Below, piece by piece: positions 56,876 to 64,000 of a stretch of DNA of 64,000 bases. The stretch spans positions 1 through 64,000 of the forward strand of contig JAODNN010000067.1 of assembly GCA_025465355.1 (NCBI GenBank). The letters are read 5' to 3'. The position numbers and the translations under genes were made by a program. The notes under the pieces are model-generated. The model saw nothing but the letters and a program-made list of their open reading frames with translations, did not search any database and was not told the DNA's origin. Source of the DNA: Blastococcus sp. (GTDB lineage: Bacteria; Actinomycetota; Actinomycetes; Mycobacteriales; Geodermatophilaceae). The number at the start of each line of letters is the position of its first letter. Within the stretch, counting starts at the first letter, position 1.

Positions 56876-57670
56876 GTGGCAGTGATCATCGGGACCTCGG
56901 GGTGGCAGTACCGCGACTGGCGCGGCGCCTTCTACCCGCCGAAGCTCGCCCAGCGCCGGTGGCTGGAGCACTACGCCGAGCACTTCGCCACGGTGGAGAG
57001 CAACAACGCCTTTTACCGCCTGCCCGAGCGCGACACCTTCGTCGCCTGGCGCGAGCGCACCCCGCCGGACTTCCGCTGGGCGGTCAAGGCGAGCCGCTTC
57101 CTCACCCACATCAGGCGGCTGCGCGAGCCGGAGGAGCCGGTCGCCCGGCTGATGGAGCGCGCGGCGGGACTGGGCGACAAGCTCGACGCGATCCTGCTGC
57201 AGCTCCCGCCGACCCTGAAGGCGGACGCCGACCTGCTGCGCGAGTGCCTGGCCCAGTTCCCGGCCGGCACGCGGGTCGCCGTCGAACCCCGGCACGAGAG
57301 CTGGTGGACCGACGAGATCCGCGCCCTCCTCGAGCGCTACCACGCGGCGCTGTGCTGGGCCGACCGCGAGGAGAAGCCCATCGCCCCCCTGTGGCGGACG
57401 ACCGACTGGGGCTACCTCCGCCTGCACCACGGCGCCGACGGCTGGCGCTACCGGCCCGAGACCCTGCAGCTGTGGGCCGACCGCCTCGCCGCCACGTGGA
57501 CGCCGGACGAGGATGTGCTCGTCTACTTCAACAACGACCCGGGATGCGCGGCAGTCACCGACGCCGTCGTCTTCGCCGACGCCGTCCGCCGCGCCGGGGG
57601 GACGCCGACGCGAGTCCCGACGCCGGAGCAGGCGACGGGCCGGGCGTGGGAGACGGCCCCAGCCGGCTAG
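56876..57670 (+). CDS. DUF72 family protein
   Basis: A 264-aa TIM-barrel protein (YecE-like), function unknown. It has the family N-terminus VIIGTSGWQYRDWRGAFYPP, the FATVESNNAFYRLP block, FRWAVKASRFLTHIRRLREP, and the late WGYLRLHHGADGW and VLVYFNNDPGCAA. The GTG at 56876 is where the first strand begins; TAGCTG at 56864-56869 is 6 bp upstream. Its TAG stop overlaps that of the convergent Gfo/Idh gene by 3 bp (shared CTA in CTAG). Confidence 0.92.
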   Translation: MAVIIGTSGWQYRDWRGAFYPPKLAQRRWLEHYAEHFATVESNNAFYRLPERDTFVAWRERTPPDFRWAVKASRFLTHIRRLREPEEPVARLMERAAGLGDKLDAILLQLPPTLKADADLLRECLAQFPAGTRVAVEPRHESWWTDEIRALLERYHAALCWADREEKPIAPLWRTTDWGYLRLHHGADGWRYRPETLQLWADRLAATWTPDEDVLVYFNNDPGCAAVTDAVVFADAVRRAGGTPTRVPTPEQATGRAWETAPAG

Positions 57671-58659
57671 AACCCCGGAGCCTCCGCATGAGGCACGCCC
57701 AGTTGGTCGGCAGCCTGCTGCAGCACCTGCTGGACGGCCAGGGTGTCGGCCAGTGGCATGACCGCGCTCTCGGTACGCCCGGCCCGCAGGGCCTCGGTGA
57801 CCTCGATCAGCTCGTGCGAGTACCCGCCACCGAGCTGCGGGCGGGTGATCGTCTCCGGCTCCGCGCCGGCGCGGTGCAGCACGATCGTCTGCGGGTGGTG
57901 GAAGCGGGGGAGGACGTCGATCCAGCCCGTCGTCCCGAACACCCTGGCCTGGCCGGGGAGCGCGTACCGCAGCGACGTGGTGAGGGTGGCCGAGCGGCCG
58001 TCGACGTGGTCGAGCAGCAGGGCGGCCTCGGCGTCGGCACCCGACGGGAACAGCGATCCGGTGGCGACGACGCGTTCCGGTGTCCCGAGCAGCATCTGGG
58101 CGAACGAGACGACGTAGACGCCGAGGTCGAGCAGGGCCCCGCCACCGAGGACGAGGTCGAAGAGCCGGTCCGCCGGGTCGTACGTCGCGGCGACCCCGAG
58201 GTCGGCCTGCACCGCGCGGACCTCGCCGATGGCGCCGTCGGCCACCAGGTCCCGGAGGGTGACGACGGCGGGCTGGAAGCGGGTCCACATCGCCTCCATG
58301 ACGAACGTGCCCGTCTCCTGTGCCAGGTCGATGACCTCGGCGGCACCCGCGGCCGTGGCGGTGAACGCCTTCTCGACCAGCAGCGCCTTGCCGGCCCGCA
58401 GGGCAGCCAGTGCGAGGGCGTGGTGCTGGGGATGCGGGGTGGCGACGTACAGGACGTCGACATCCGGGTCGGCCAGGATCTCGGCGTACGAGCCGTGCGC
58501 CCGCTCGATGCCGTGCCGCTGCGCGAAGGCCTCCGCCCGGTCCAGCGAGCGCGACGCCACGGCCACGGCCCGGGCGCCATCGACCAGACCGAAGTCCCCG
58601 GTCACCTTGTCCGCGATGCGGCCGGGCCCGACGATGCCCCAGCGGATGTCTTCGCTCAT
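57667..58659 (-). CDS. Gfo/Idh/MocA family oxidoreductase
   Basis: A 330-aa NAD(P)-dependent sugar or inositol-type dehydrogenase. The Rossmann loop is WGIVGPGRIADKVT, then VAVASRSLDRAEAFAQRHG, the conserved VDVLYVATPHPQHHALALAA, and the catalytic EKAFT segment in which Lys aligns with the EKP motif. The C-terminal beta-sheet domain contains GGALLDLGVYVVSFAQMLLG with the conserved D-xxx-Y pattern. Substrate is unknown. The ATG at 58659 has TAGCGT (58667-58672, complement) 7 bp upstream and no ribosome site, so a leaderless message is likely. Confidence 0.92.
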   Translation of the reverse strand: MSEDIRWGIVGPGRIADKVTGDFGLVDGARAVAVASRSLDRAEAFAQRHGIERAHGSYAEILADPDVDVLYVATPHPQHHALALAALRAGKALLVEKAFTATAAGAAEVIDLAQETGTFVMEAMWTRFQPAVVTLRDLVADGAIGEVRAVQADLGVAATYDPADRLFDLVLGGGALLDLGVYVVSFAQMLLGTPERVVATGSLFPSGADAEAALLLDHVDGRSATLTTSLRYALPGQARVFGTTGWIDVLPRFHHPQTIVLHRAGAEPETITRPQLGGGYSHELIEVTEALRAGRTESAVMPLADTLAVQQVLQQAADQLGVPHAEAPGF

Positions 58660-58696
58660 CGCACGCACGCTAGCGGGGCCGTGCAGACTGCGTCTC

Positions 58697-58966
58697 GTGG
58701 CCGTGCTGATCGACACCCCTGTGTGGCACTGGCGCGGTCGGCTCTGGTCGCACCTGGTCAGTGACGTCTCCTACGACGAGCTGCACGCGTTCGTCGAGAC
58801 CGAGCTCGGCATCCCGCGCCGCGCGTTCCAGGGCGACCACTACGACGTCCCCGAGGACCTCTACGACATCGCGGTCGCGGCCGGCGCCGAGCCGGTCGGG
58901 TGCAAGGAGCTCCTCAACCGGTTGCTGGCGGCGGGCTTGCGGGTCCGGAAGCCGCGCGGCTCCTGA
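58697..58966 (+). CDS. DUF4031 domain protein
   Basis: An 89-aa protein with the pattern VLIDTPVWHWRGRLWSHLVS, then HAFVETELGIPRRAFQGDHY and DVPEDLYDIAVAAGAEPV, typical of DUF4031. The role is unknown. The GTG at 58697 is where similarity begins, with CAGACT 7 bp upstream as a possible -10. It is only 37 bp from the divergent Gfo/Idh gene. Its last 53 bp overlap the 3' end of the convergent HD-domain gene, and in both proteins the overlap encodes the variable C-terminal tail. Confidence 0.88.
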   Translation: MAVLIDTPVWHWRGRLWSHLVSDVSYDELHAFVETELGIPRRAFQGDHYDVPEDLYDIAVAAGAEPVGCKELLNRLLAAGLRVRKPRGS

Positions 58967-59588
58967 GCAACGCCACCTCCGCGGTCATGTTCGCCTGAGC
59001 CCGCGGCGTCCACTCGGCGGCGACGGCGGGCAGCCGGTACAGCGCCGGCAGCGCGAGCAGCTGCTCCAGGACGGCCGTCCGCCCGGCGGTGAACACCTCG
59101 TCGGAGAGGTGCCCGTACTCGGCCCGTACCGCCGATGCGTAGGACGCGTAGGCATCCGGGGGACTGGCCAGGACGGCGAGGTCGGCGTCGCAGAGCACCG
59201 CGCCGTCGGCGTCCCCCGGCTCGGGGTCGTGCCCGGCGGTCAGCAGCACCAGCCGCTCGACCGCGTGGATCCGGTCGTCGGGGACCAGGCCGCGCAACCC
59301 GGCCCGCGCCCGCTGGGCGCTGACCTGCTCGTTGTCGGAGCGGGTCGGGTCGTAGACGGCGTCGTGGTACCAGGCGGCCAGCCGGACCGCGGCGGGATCG
59401 GCCGCCGCATCGCTCAGTTGTCCGACCAGCCCCAGGACGGCGGCCAGGTGCGCGAGGTCGTGGTACCGGCGGTGCGGCTCGCTCCACGCGGCCACGAGCG
59501 CCGCCCACTCGGTGCGGGAGACGGGAGAGTCACCGACCAGTTCCGCCCAGGCGTCGAACCCGACGAGCGAGCCGGCGGGCCCGGTCAC
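58914..59588 (-). CDS. HD-domain-like predicted metal-dependent phosphohydrolase
   Basis: A 224-aa protein of the family annotated as predicted metal-dependent HD superfamily phosphohydrolase. The metal ligands appear in EPHRRYHDLAHLAAVL and LAAWYHDAVYDPTRSDNE, with a further Asp in AVLCDADLAVLA. Substrates of this family are unknown to me. The GTG at 59588 overlaps the stop of the upstream M20 peptidase gene (GTGA), implying cotranscription. The C-terminal end overlaps the DUF4031 gene by 53 bp tail-to-tail. Confidence 0.88.
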   Translation of the reverse strand: MTGPAGSLVGFDAWAELVGDSPVSRTEWAALVAAWSEPHRRYHDLAHLAAVLGLVGQLSDAAADPAAVRLAAWYHDAVYDPTRSDNEQVSAQRARAGLRGLVPDDRIHAVERLVLLTAGHDPEPGDADGAVLCDADLAVLASPPDAYASYASAVRAEYGHLSDEVFTAGRTAVLEQLLALPALYRLPAVAAEWTPRAQANMTAEVALLRSRAASGPASPPPATG

Positions 59589-60856
59589 CGGACCCCGCAG
59601 GTGCGCAGGGCCAGCAGCGCGAACGCGCGGGCCGCGGTCAGCACCTCGGCCACCGGTATCCGCTCGCTCGGCCCGTGTGCCAGGTTCAGGTCTCCCGGCC
59701 CGTAGTGCAGCGTGGGGATCCCGGCGGCGGCGTACTGCCGCAGATCGCTGCCCGCGGGGATGGCCCGCTCGTCGGGGAGTCCACCGCCGGCGTCGGCCAC
59801 CGCGCCCCGGAGCGCGGGGAGCAGCGGGTGCCCTGCCGGCAGCTGGCCGCTGGCGAAGGATCCGCCGATCCAGGTGAGCCGCACGGGGTGCTCGGTCAAC
59901 CACGCCGACCGGGCGCAGATCTCGGCCAGCCGTTCCTCGAACGCTGCCTGGGCGGCACCGATGCGTTCCCCCAGCCGCACGCCGTAGCGGCCTTCGGCGA
60001 CCAGGCGGTCGGGTACCGAGCTGGCCCAGTCGCCGGCTTCCAGCCGCCCGATCGACAGCCCGTAGGGATAGGGCAGGCCACCGAACCGCGGGTCGGCGTC
60101 CTCCTGTCGCTCGGCCTCGAACTCGCGCAGGCCGGCGTGCACCTCGGCGAATTGCTCGATCGCACTCACGCCCCGGTACCGCATCGCGGCATGCGCGGCA
60201 TGCCCGGGGACCTCCAGCCGGAAGGTCAGCGCCCCGGCGCTGGCCGTGACGACGGCCTGCGCGGTCGGCTCCGGGATGACGCAGAGGTCGCCGGTGTGGC
60301 CGCGCCGCAGGGTGGCCCACGCACCGAGGCCGCCGTCCTCCTCTCCGACGACGCCGTGGATCGCCAGCGGCCGGACCAGCCGGATCCCCGCCTCCCGGAC
60401 GGCCGCCAGCGCTGCCAGCGACGCGACGACACCGCCCTTCATGTCGCAGGCGCCGCGGCCGTGCACCGCACCCCCGCCCAACCGCGGCACGAACGGGTCA
60501 CCGGCCCACAGTGCACGGTCACCGGACGGGACGACGTCGGTGTGCCCGGAGAGCACCAGCGCCGGGACTCCGTCCTCCTCTCCGGGTGCCGTCCCCACCA
60601 CGCCCCATGCCTCGGTCCGGTGCACCTCCTGGCCGGGGGCATCGGACTCGGTCGCGGCGTCGGCGAGGTCGATGGGCCACAGGTCGACCGTGCAGTCGAG
60701 CTCCTCGAGCCAGCGGGCGAGCTGGTGCTGCACCTCGCTCTCGGCGGGCGTGCCGCCGATCGAGGGGACGGCGACCATCCGGCAGAGCCGGTCGACCACC
60801 CACTCCTCGTCGACGGCGGACAGCACCCGCGCCTCCGCGGAGGTGAGCTGCGCCAT
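59585..60856 (-). CDS. M20 family metallopeptidase (ArgE/DapE/ACY1 group)
   Basis: A 423-aa di-zinc amidohydrolase. The zinc ligands are in LSGHTDVVPSG, the bridging Asp in GRGACDMKGG, the general base and ligand pair in GVVGEEDGG, Glu/Asp in CVIPEPTAQ and the last His in LAHGPSERI. The dimerisation domain contains VPGHAAHAAMRYRGVSAIEQ. It may deacylate N-acyl amino acids; DapE itself is usually shorter, so no pathway is assigned. The ATG at 60856 is the first Met before the conserved region. TTGACC-type -10/-35 elements are not obvious; the plus-strand neighbour begins 63 bp away. Confidence 0.9.
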   Translation of the reverse strand: MAQLTSAEARVLSAVDEEWVVDRLCRMVAVPSIGGTPAESEVQHQLARWLEELDCTVDLWPIDLADAATESDAPGQEVHRTEAWGVVGTAPGEEDGVPALVLSGHTDVVPSGDRALWAGDPFVPRLGGGAVHGRGACDMKGGVVASLAALAAVREAGIRLVRPLAIHGVVGEEDGGLGAWATLRRGHTGDLCVIPEPTAQAVVTASAGALTFRLEVPGHAAHAAMRYRGVSAIEQFAEVHAGLREFEAERQEDADPRFGGLPYPYGLSIGRLEAGDWASSVPDRLVAEGRYGVRLGERIGAAQAAFEERLAEICARSAWLTEHPVRLTWIGGSFASGQLPAGHPLLPALRGAVADAGGGLPDERAIPAGSDLRQYAAAGIPTLHYGPGDLNLAHGPSERIPVAEVLTAARAFALLALRTCGVR

Positions 60857-60906
60857 GGGCGGAGTCTGGCACGCGTCACTGACGCCTCCCGGGATCCCTG
60901 GGGCGC

Positions 60907-60912
60907 TAGCTT
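60907..60912 (+). promoter_or_regulatory. Candidate -10 element of a leaderless promoter
   Basis: TAGCTT ends 7 bp before the GTG at 60920, and no ribosome site is present between them. Confidence 0.45.
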
Positions 60913-60919
60913 GACCGCC

Positions 60920-61675
60920 GTGACCCAGCAGCCTCCGCCCCCGCCCGCCTGGTACCCGGACCCCGCCGGCGGCGGTGGCACCCGCTGGTGGGACGGTCAG
61001 GCCTGGACCGATCACGTCCAGGCCGAGGCCCAGCAGGCCGCCGTCCAGGCTCCGGTGCTGCCGCAGCAGGCCACCGGGGCCTCGCTCTACGACCAGCCGG
61101 TGCTGGTGGTCAGCCAGCGGACCAAGTTGATCGAGCTGACCAATGAGTACGCCGTTCTCGACGCTCAGGGACAGCAGATCGGAGCGGTCATCGAGAGGGG
61201 GCAGACCAGCCTGAAGAAGGCCGTCCGGTTCTTCTCGAACCTCGACCAGTTCCTCACCCACCGGCTGGAGGTCCGCGATGCCCGCGGGCCCGTGCTGGTG
61301 CTGACCCGGCCGGCCAAGATAGTGAAGTCACGGGTGCAGGTGAGCCGGCCCGATGGCGCGCCGGTGGGGGAGATCGTCCAGGCCAACGTGTTCGGGAGGA
61401 TCCGGTTCGATCTGGTGGCGGGTGGCCAGCTGGTCGGCGCGATCCAGGCGGAGAACTGGCGGGCCTGGAACTTCGCGATCACCGACGCTGCCGGCACCGA
61501 GGTCGCCCGCATCACGAAGACGTGGGAGGGCCTGGCGAAGACGCTGTTCACCACGGCCGACAACTACGTCGTCCATGTGCACAGCCGGCTGCCCGATCCG
61601 CTGGCGAGCCTGGTGATCGCCTCGGCGCTCACCGTGGACACGGCGCTCAAGCAGGACGACCGGGGATTCAACTGA
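60920..61675 (+). CDS. DUF2510 plus scramblase/LURP-like domain protein
   Basis: A 251-aa protein. The N-terminal 40 residues contain the DUF2510 pattern PPAWYPDPAGGGGTRWWDGQ, ending AWTDHV. The remainder is a tubby/LURP-type beta barrel related to phospholipid scramblases: YDQPVLVVSQRTKLIELTNE, then RVQVSRPDGAPVGEIVQAN and TWEGLAKTLFTTADNYVVH, with a last hydrophobic helix. In actinobacteria these proteins are of unknown function, perhaps membrane associated. The GTG at 60920 is 7 bp from TAGCTT, so translation is probably leaderless. It is followed by a candidate RNA gene. Confidence 0.88.
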   Translation: MTQQPPPPPAWYPDPAGGGGTRWWDGQAWTDHVQAEAQQAAVQAPVLPQQATGASLYDQPVLVVSQRTKLIELTNEYAVLDAQGQQIGAVIERGQTSLKKAVRFFSNLDQFLTHRLEVRDARGPVLVLTRPAKIVKSRVQVSRPDGAPVGEIVQANVFGRIRFDLVAGGQLVGAIQAENWRAWNFAITDAAGTEVARITKTWEGLAKTLFTTADNYVVHVHSRLPDPLASLVIASALTVDTALKQDDRGFN

Positions 61676-61714
61676 TTTTCGGGCGGCACGCGCGTGTCGG
61701 CGGCGCAGCGCGGG

Positions 61715-61720
61715 TAGCCT
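61715..61720 (+). promoter_or_regulatory. Candidate -10 element for the structured RNA
   Basis: TAGCCT is identical to the hexamer that precedes the DUF445 start. Transcription from it would begin near 61727, just before the left arm of the RNA closing stem. No -35 is identified. Confidence 0.4.
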
Positions 61721-61726
61721 GGAGCC

Positions 61727-61902
61727 TGTCCGGACCGGGCGATCTGTGTCCCCGGGTGCCATTTGGTTACCGCCTTCGCGGACTACCGCCCCGGCCTCGG
61801 TCGGGGGCTGGAGCCGCGTTGTGCAACTCGCCGCGAGGCGACCAGAGCCCGGTCCGGGCCTCGACACACGGCAGCCCCCGTCCCACTGGGACGGGGGCTG
61901 CC
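61727..61902 (+). ncRNA. Candidate structured non-coding RNA of about 175 nt
   Basis: Located in the 259-bp gap 61676-61934. A perfect 10-bp long-range stem joins CGGACCGGGC (61731-61740) to GCCCGGTCCG (61847-61856), with TCTG/CAGA pairing continuing inside it. Enclosed are a hairpin at 61765-61787 (CCGC-CTTC-GCGG core), a CCCCG/CGGGG hairpin (61789-61806) and a TCGCC-GCGA-GGCGA hairpin with a GNRA tetraloop (61828-61841). A terminator closes it. There is no convincing small reading frame. It does not show SRP, tmRNA, RNase P or known riboswitch signatures. Chance folding in GC-rich DNA remains possible. Confidence 0.45.
61870..61902. terminator. Perfect terminator hairpin
   Basis: Fifteen base pairs, GGCAGCCCCCGTCCC with GGGACGGGGGCTGCC, around an ACT loop. 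It lies 32 bp beyond the stop of the minus-strand DUF6458 gene and also ends any plus-strand transcript crossing the gap. Confidence 0.9.
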
Positions 61903-61934
61903 GGCTGTGTGGACGGGGCGTGGTGCGGGACCGA

Positions 61935-62180
61935 TCAGTAGGTCTCTTCGGTGGTGCTCCGACGGACCGGGACCTCGCCGGCGGCGTAGCCGTCGGTCCG
62001 GGTGACGACGCGACGCTGGCGCGGGCCCCACACGGCCAGCTCCAGGATGATGCCGAGCGCGCCGGCCAGCATCAGGATCCAGCCCACCACGTGCAGGTCG
62101 ACGCCGGAGACGCTCACGTTCAGGGCGAAGGTGAGGATCGCACCGAGCGCGAGCAGGACGATCGACGTTCCGAGCCGCAT
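61935..62180 (-). CDS. DUF6458 family small membrane protein
   Basis: An 81-aa protein with two helices, SIVLLALGAILTFALNV (about 6-22) and VGWILMLAGALGIILELAVW (about 32-51), and a basic then acidic cytoplasmic tail including RRVVTRTDGYAAGEVPVRRS. The GVDLHVVGWILMLAG pattern is common in actinobacterial proteins annotated DUF6458. Function is unknown. The ATG at 62180 has GGAAGGGAG upstream. It is the downstream neighbour of the helicase gene on the same strand, 118 bp away. Confidence 0.85.
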   Translation of the reverse strand: MRLGTSIVLLALGAILTFALNVSVSGVDLHVVGWILMLAGALGIILELAVWGPRQRRVVTRTDGYAAGEVPVRRSTTEETY

Positions 62181-62298
62181 GATGACTCCCTTCCTGGGGG
62201 GCCTTGCATGTGCGGCGGGCGCCGCCGCCGAGCTGTGCCCGTGCGAGACCGGGGCAAACCGCTGAGCAGCGCAAAGTCCCCCGAACGGGGGGTGGACC

Positions 62299-64000
62299 TC
62301 AGAGCATGGTGCGGAGGCGCTCGCGGCGGGCGCGGAGGACGTCGACCGACGCCGACGCCGACGGCGGCCCGGGCACCGACAGCCGCAGCTGGGTGTGCAC
62401 CACGGCGTGCGGCTGGGAGGTCTTGGCCGAGACCCGGCTGACCAGCCGATTGATCTCCCGGCGCAGCTCGGCGGCATCCCGCCACGAGCGGCCGGCGTCG
62501 TCCTCGTCCGGGTGGTCCTCGACCAGCATGAAGTCGTCGGCATCGATCCGGTGACTCTGCGCGATCCGCAACCGCAGCTCGTCGTCCCGCTTGGCCAGCA
62601 GCTCCGCGGTCTGGGCCGGGGTGAGCAGGCCGGGGATGCCCAGGAACTCCTCGTCCTCCGCGTCCACGACCACTGTCGGGCCCGAGCCCTCACCGGTGTG
62701 GGCGGTGCCGCTGTGCAGGACGTGCGCGAACCGGGCGTCGGCCTCGAGCGCCTCCCACTGCGTGAGGCCGTCGGGGTCCTTCTCCTTCGGCGGCAGCGGC
62801 TCGAGGTCCAGTTCGTCGCCCTGCACCGTCTTCGGCGGCGGCATGACGTGGTTGCGCTCCTCCTCCATGGAGGCGGCGAGCGACAGCAGCGGGCGGACCG
62901 CGGGCAGGAAGACCGTCGCCGACTCGTGCTGCGCCCGCGAGCGGACGACGCGGCCGACGGCCTGGGCGAAGAACAGCGGCGTCCGGTACGACGTCATCCA
63001 GGCCAGGACCGCGGCCCGCGGGACGTCGACGCCCTCGGAGATCATCCGCACGCAGACGGCGATCCGCGCCGACCCCGTGGCGAAGCGCTCGATCTTCTTC
63101 GACGCCTTCGGGTCGTCGGACAGGATCAGCTCGGCCGCCTTGCCGGTCACCCGGCGGACGATCTTCGCGTAGGCGCGGGCGTCGTCCTGGTCGCTGGCGA
63201 GGATCAGCCCGGCGGCGTCCGGCATGCCCCCCTCCTCGCGCAGGTGCGTGATCCGGTCGTCCATCGCCGCGATCACATGCGGCACCCACTGGCCCTTGGG
63301 GTCCAGCGCCGTGCGCCACGCCTGCATCTCGACCGACTTGGTGCCGGCCTCCGAGAGCGAGGCGGCGACCACCTCCCCGGCGGAGTTCCGCCAGCGCGAC
63401 GTCCCGGTGTAGGCCGCGAAGACGACGGGCCGGACGACGGAGTCGGCCAGCGCCTCCTTGTAGCCGTACGTGTAGTCCGCGCGGCTGACCAGCCCTCCCT
63501 GGCCCTCGAAACTGTCCTCCTCGTAGCGGACGAAGGGGATGCGTTCGTCGGGCTTGGTGCGGAAGGGGGTTCCGGTCAGGCAGAGGCGGCGGGCCGCACG
63601 CCCGAAGGCCTCCTCGGCGGCCTCGCCCCAGGAGAGACCGTCACCCGCATGGTGCACCTCATCGAGGATCACCAGCGTCTTGACGGTGGTGGCACGCGCC
63701 GCGTGCAGCATCGGCTTGCCGGCCACCTGCGCGTAGGTGGTCACGTAGCCCTGGGTGCCGGCCCGCACCGGCCCGACCGCGTTCGTCAGCCCCGGGTCCA
63801 GCACGATGCCCATCGCGTCCGCCGCGTCGGCCCACTGCAGCCGCAGGTGGTCGGTGGGGCAGACGACGACGACGCGGGCGACCTCGCGGCGGGAAAGAAG
63901 GCGTGCGGCCAGCGTCAGGGCGAACGTGGTCTTCCCGGCGCCCGGGGTAGCGGTGACCAGGAAGTCCTTCGGGGACTGCTCCTCGTACTGCCGCAGAGCC
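62299..64000 (-). CDS. DEAD/DEAH-box SF2 helicase (5' end beyond window)
   Basis: The C-terminal 567 codons of a superfamily 2 ATPase; the frame stays open to the right edge. Visible motifs are I (TPGAGKTTFALTLAA), II (VILDEVHH), III (LTGTPFR), and VI (QAVGRVVRSR), with a helicase C domain between them (ILASDQDDARAYAKIVRRVT, MISEGVDVPRAAVLAWMTS). The last 150 residues form an acidic, helical extension. It resembles the stand-alone restriction-type or XPB-like helicases widely distributed in actinobacteria. No methylase or nuclease is visible in the window, so a defence role cannot be supported. Confidence 0.93.
   Translation of the reverse strand, partial: ALRQYEEQSPKDFLVTATPGAGKTTFALTLAARLLSRREVARVVVVCPTDHLRLQWADAADAMGIVLDPGLTNAVGPVRAGTQGYVTTYAQVAGKPMLHAARATTVKTLVILDEVHHAGDGLSWGEAAEEAFGRAARRLCLTGTPFRTKPDERIPFVRYEEDSFEGQGGLVSRADYTYGYKEALADSVVRPVVFAAYTGTSRWRNSAGEVVAASLSEAGTKSVEMQAWRTALDPKGQWVPHVIAAMDDRITHLREEGGMPDAAGLILASDQDDARAYAKIVRRVTGKAAELILSDDPKASKKIERFATGSARIAVCVRMISEGVDVPRAAVLAWMTSYRTPLFFAQAVGRVVRSRAQHESATVFLPAVRPLLSLAASMEEERNHVMPPPKTVQGDELDLEPLPPKEKDPDGLTQWEALEADARFAHVLHSGTAHTGEGSGPTVVVDAEDEEFLGIPGLLTPAQTAELLAKRDDELRLRIAQSHRIDADDFMLVEDHPDEDDAGRSWRDAAELRREINRLVSRVSAKTSQPHAVVHTQLRLSVPGPPSASASVDVLRARRERLRTML

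Noticed and set aside
62299-64000. SF2 helicase as part of a defence system
   Set aside because: Neighbours are a small DUF6458 membrane protein and a DUF2510 protein; no nuclease, methylase or effector is visible before the window ends.

Overview
The window is chromosomal DNA of a high-GC actinobacterium. Evidence: very GC-rich codon use, many GTG starts, ATGA/GTGA stop-start overlaps, Lsr2, CarD, a stand-alone groEL behind CIRCE operators, DUF3180/DUF3263/DUF5313/DUF6779/DUF6458 proteins and a MutY without NUDIX domain. From memory, the gene order 1-31103 matches the Mycobacterium tuberculosis block Rv3610c-Rv3579c (ftsH-folEPBK-DUF3180 ... DUF6779-DUF2520-panCD-coaX-lysS-lsr2-clpC-mutY-disA-radA-lpqE-carD-ispDF-cysS-tsnR). 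The transporter, stress and regulator genes resemble soil desiccation-tolerant lineages such as Geodermatophilaceae; that placement is inference.

Layout. 2-4201: end of ftsH, then a tightly overlapping tetrahydrofolate operon and DUF3180. 4219-8624: an osmoprotectant-type ABC transporter (CBS-bearing ATPase, two permeases, lipoprotein binding protein) and a DUF1684 gene, apparently inserted into the ancestral order. The binding protein looks circularly permuted relative to ProX/OpuCC. 8716-15882: coiled-coil DUF6779 protein, an SDR, then DUF2520-panC-panD-coaX-lysS (coenzyme A precursors and lysyl-tRNA). 16038-19293: lsr2 and clpC. 19351-24457: an imperfect palindrome, mutY, a secreted protein, and lpqE-radA-disA (repair and c-di-AMP). 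24649-26932: ECF sigma factor, linked membrane protein, UbiA prenyltransferase. 27055-31103: carD-ispD-ispF-cysS-rRNA methyltransferase.

31140-35297: a hexitol PTS locus (DeoR regulator, EIICB, EIIA, zinc MDR dehydrogenase) with a Crp-like palindrome. 35349-40127: DUF445, HtrA protease, universal stress protein, membrane protein, tRNA-Thr. 40218-46164: large LuxR-family ATPase, small protein, ECF sigma, dodecin, CBS protein, RarD permease. 46304-51785: DUF3263, LytR_C protein, and an exported hydrolase fused to an ABC ATPase with its permease. 51782-56397: HAD phosphatase, SAM-I riboswitch-thrC, cspA, tandem CIRCE-groEL. 56474-64000: VOC, DUF72, Gfo/Idh, DUF4031, HD and M20 proteins, a DUF2510 scramblase-like protein, a candidate structured RNA, DUF6458 and a truncated SF2 helicase.

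Most of the window is housekeeping. The observations most worth pursuing are the permuted binding protein, the candidate structured RNA at 61727-61902, the hydrolase-ABC fusion, the palindrome between clpC and mutY, and a recurring TANNNT hexamer 6-8 nt before start codons that suggests many leaderless mRNAs. No CRISPR, integrase, transposase or phage genes were seen.
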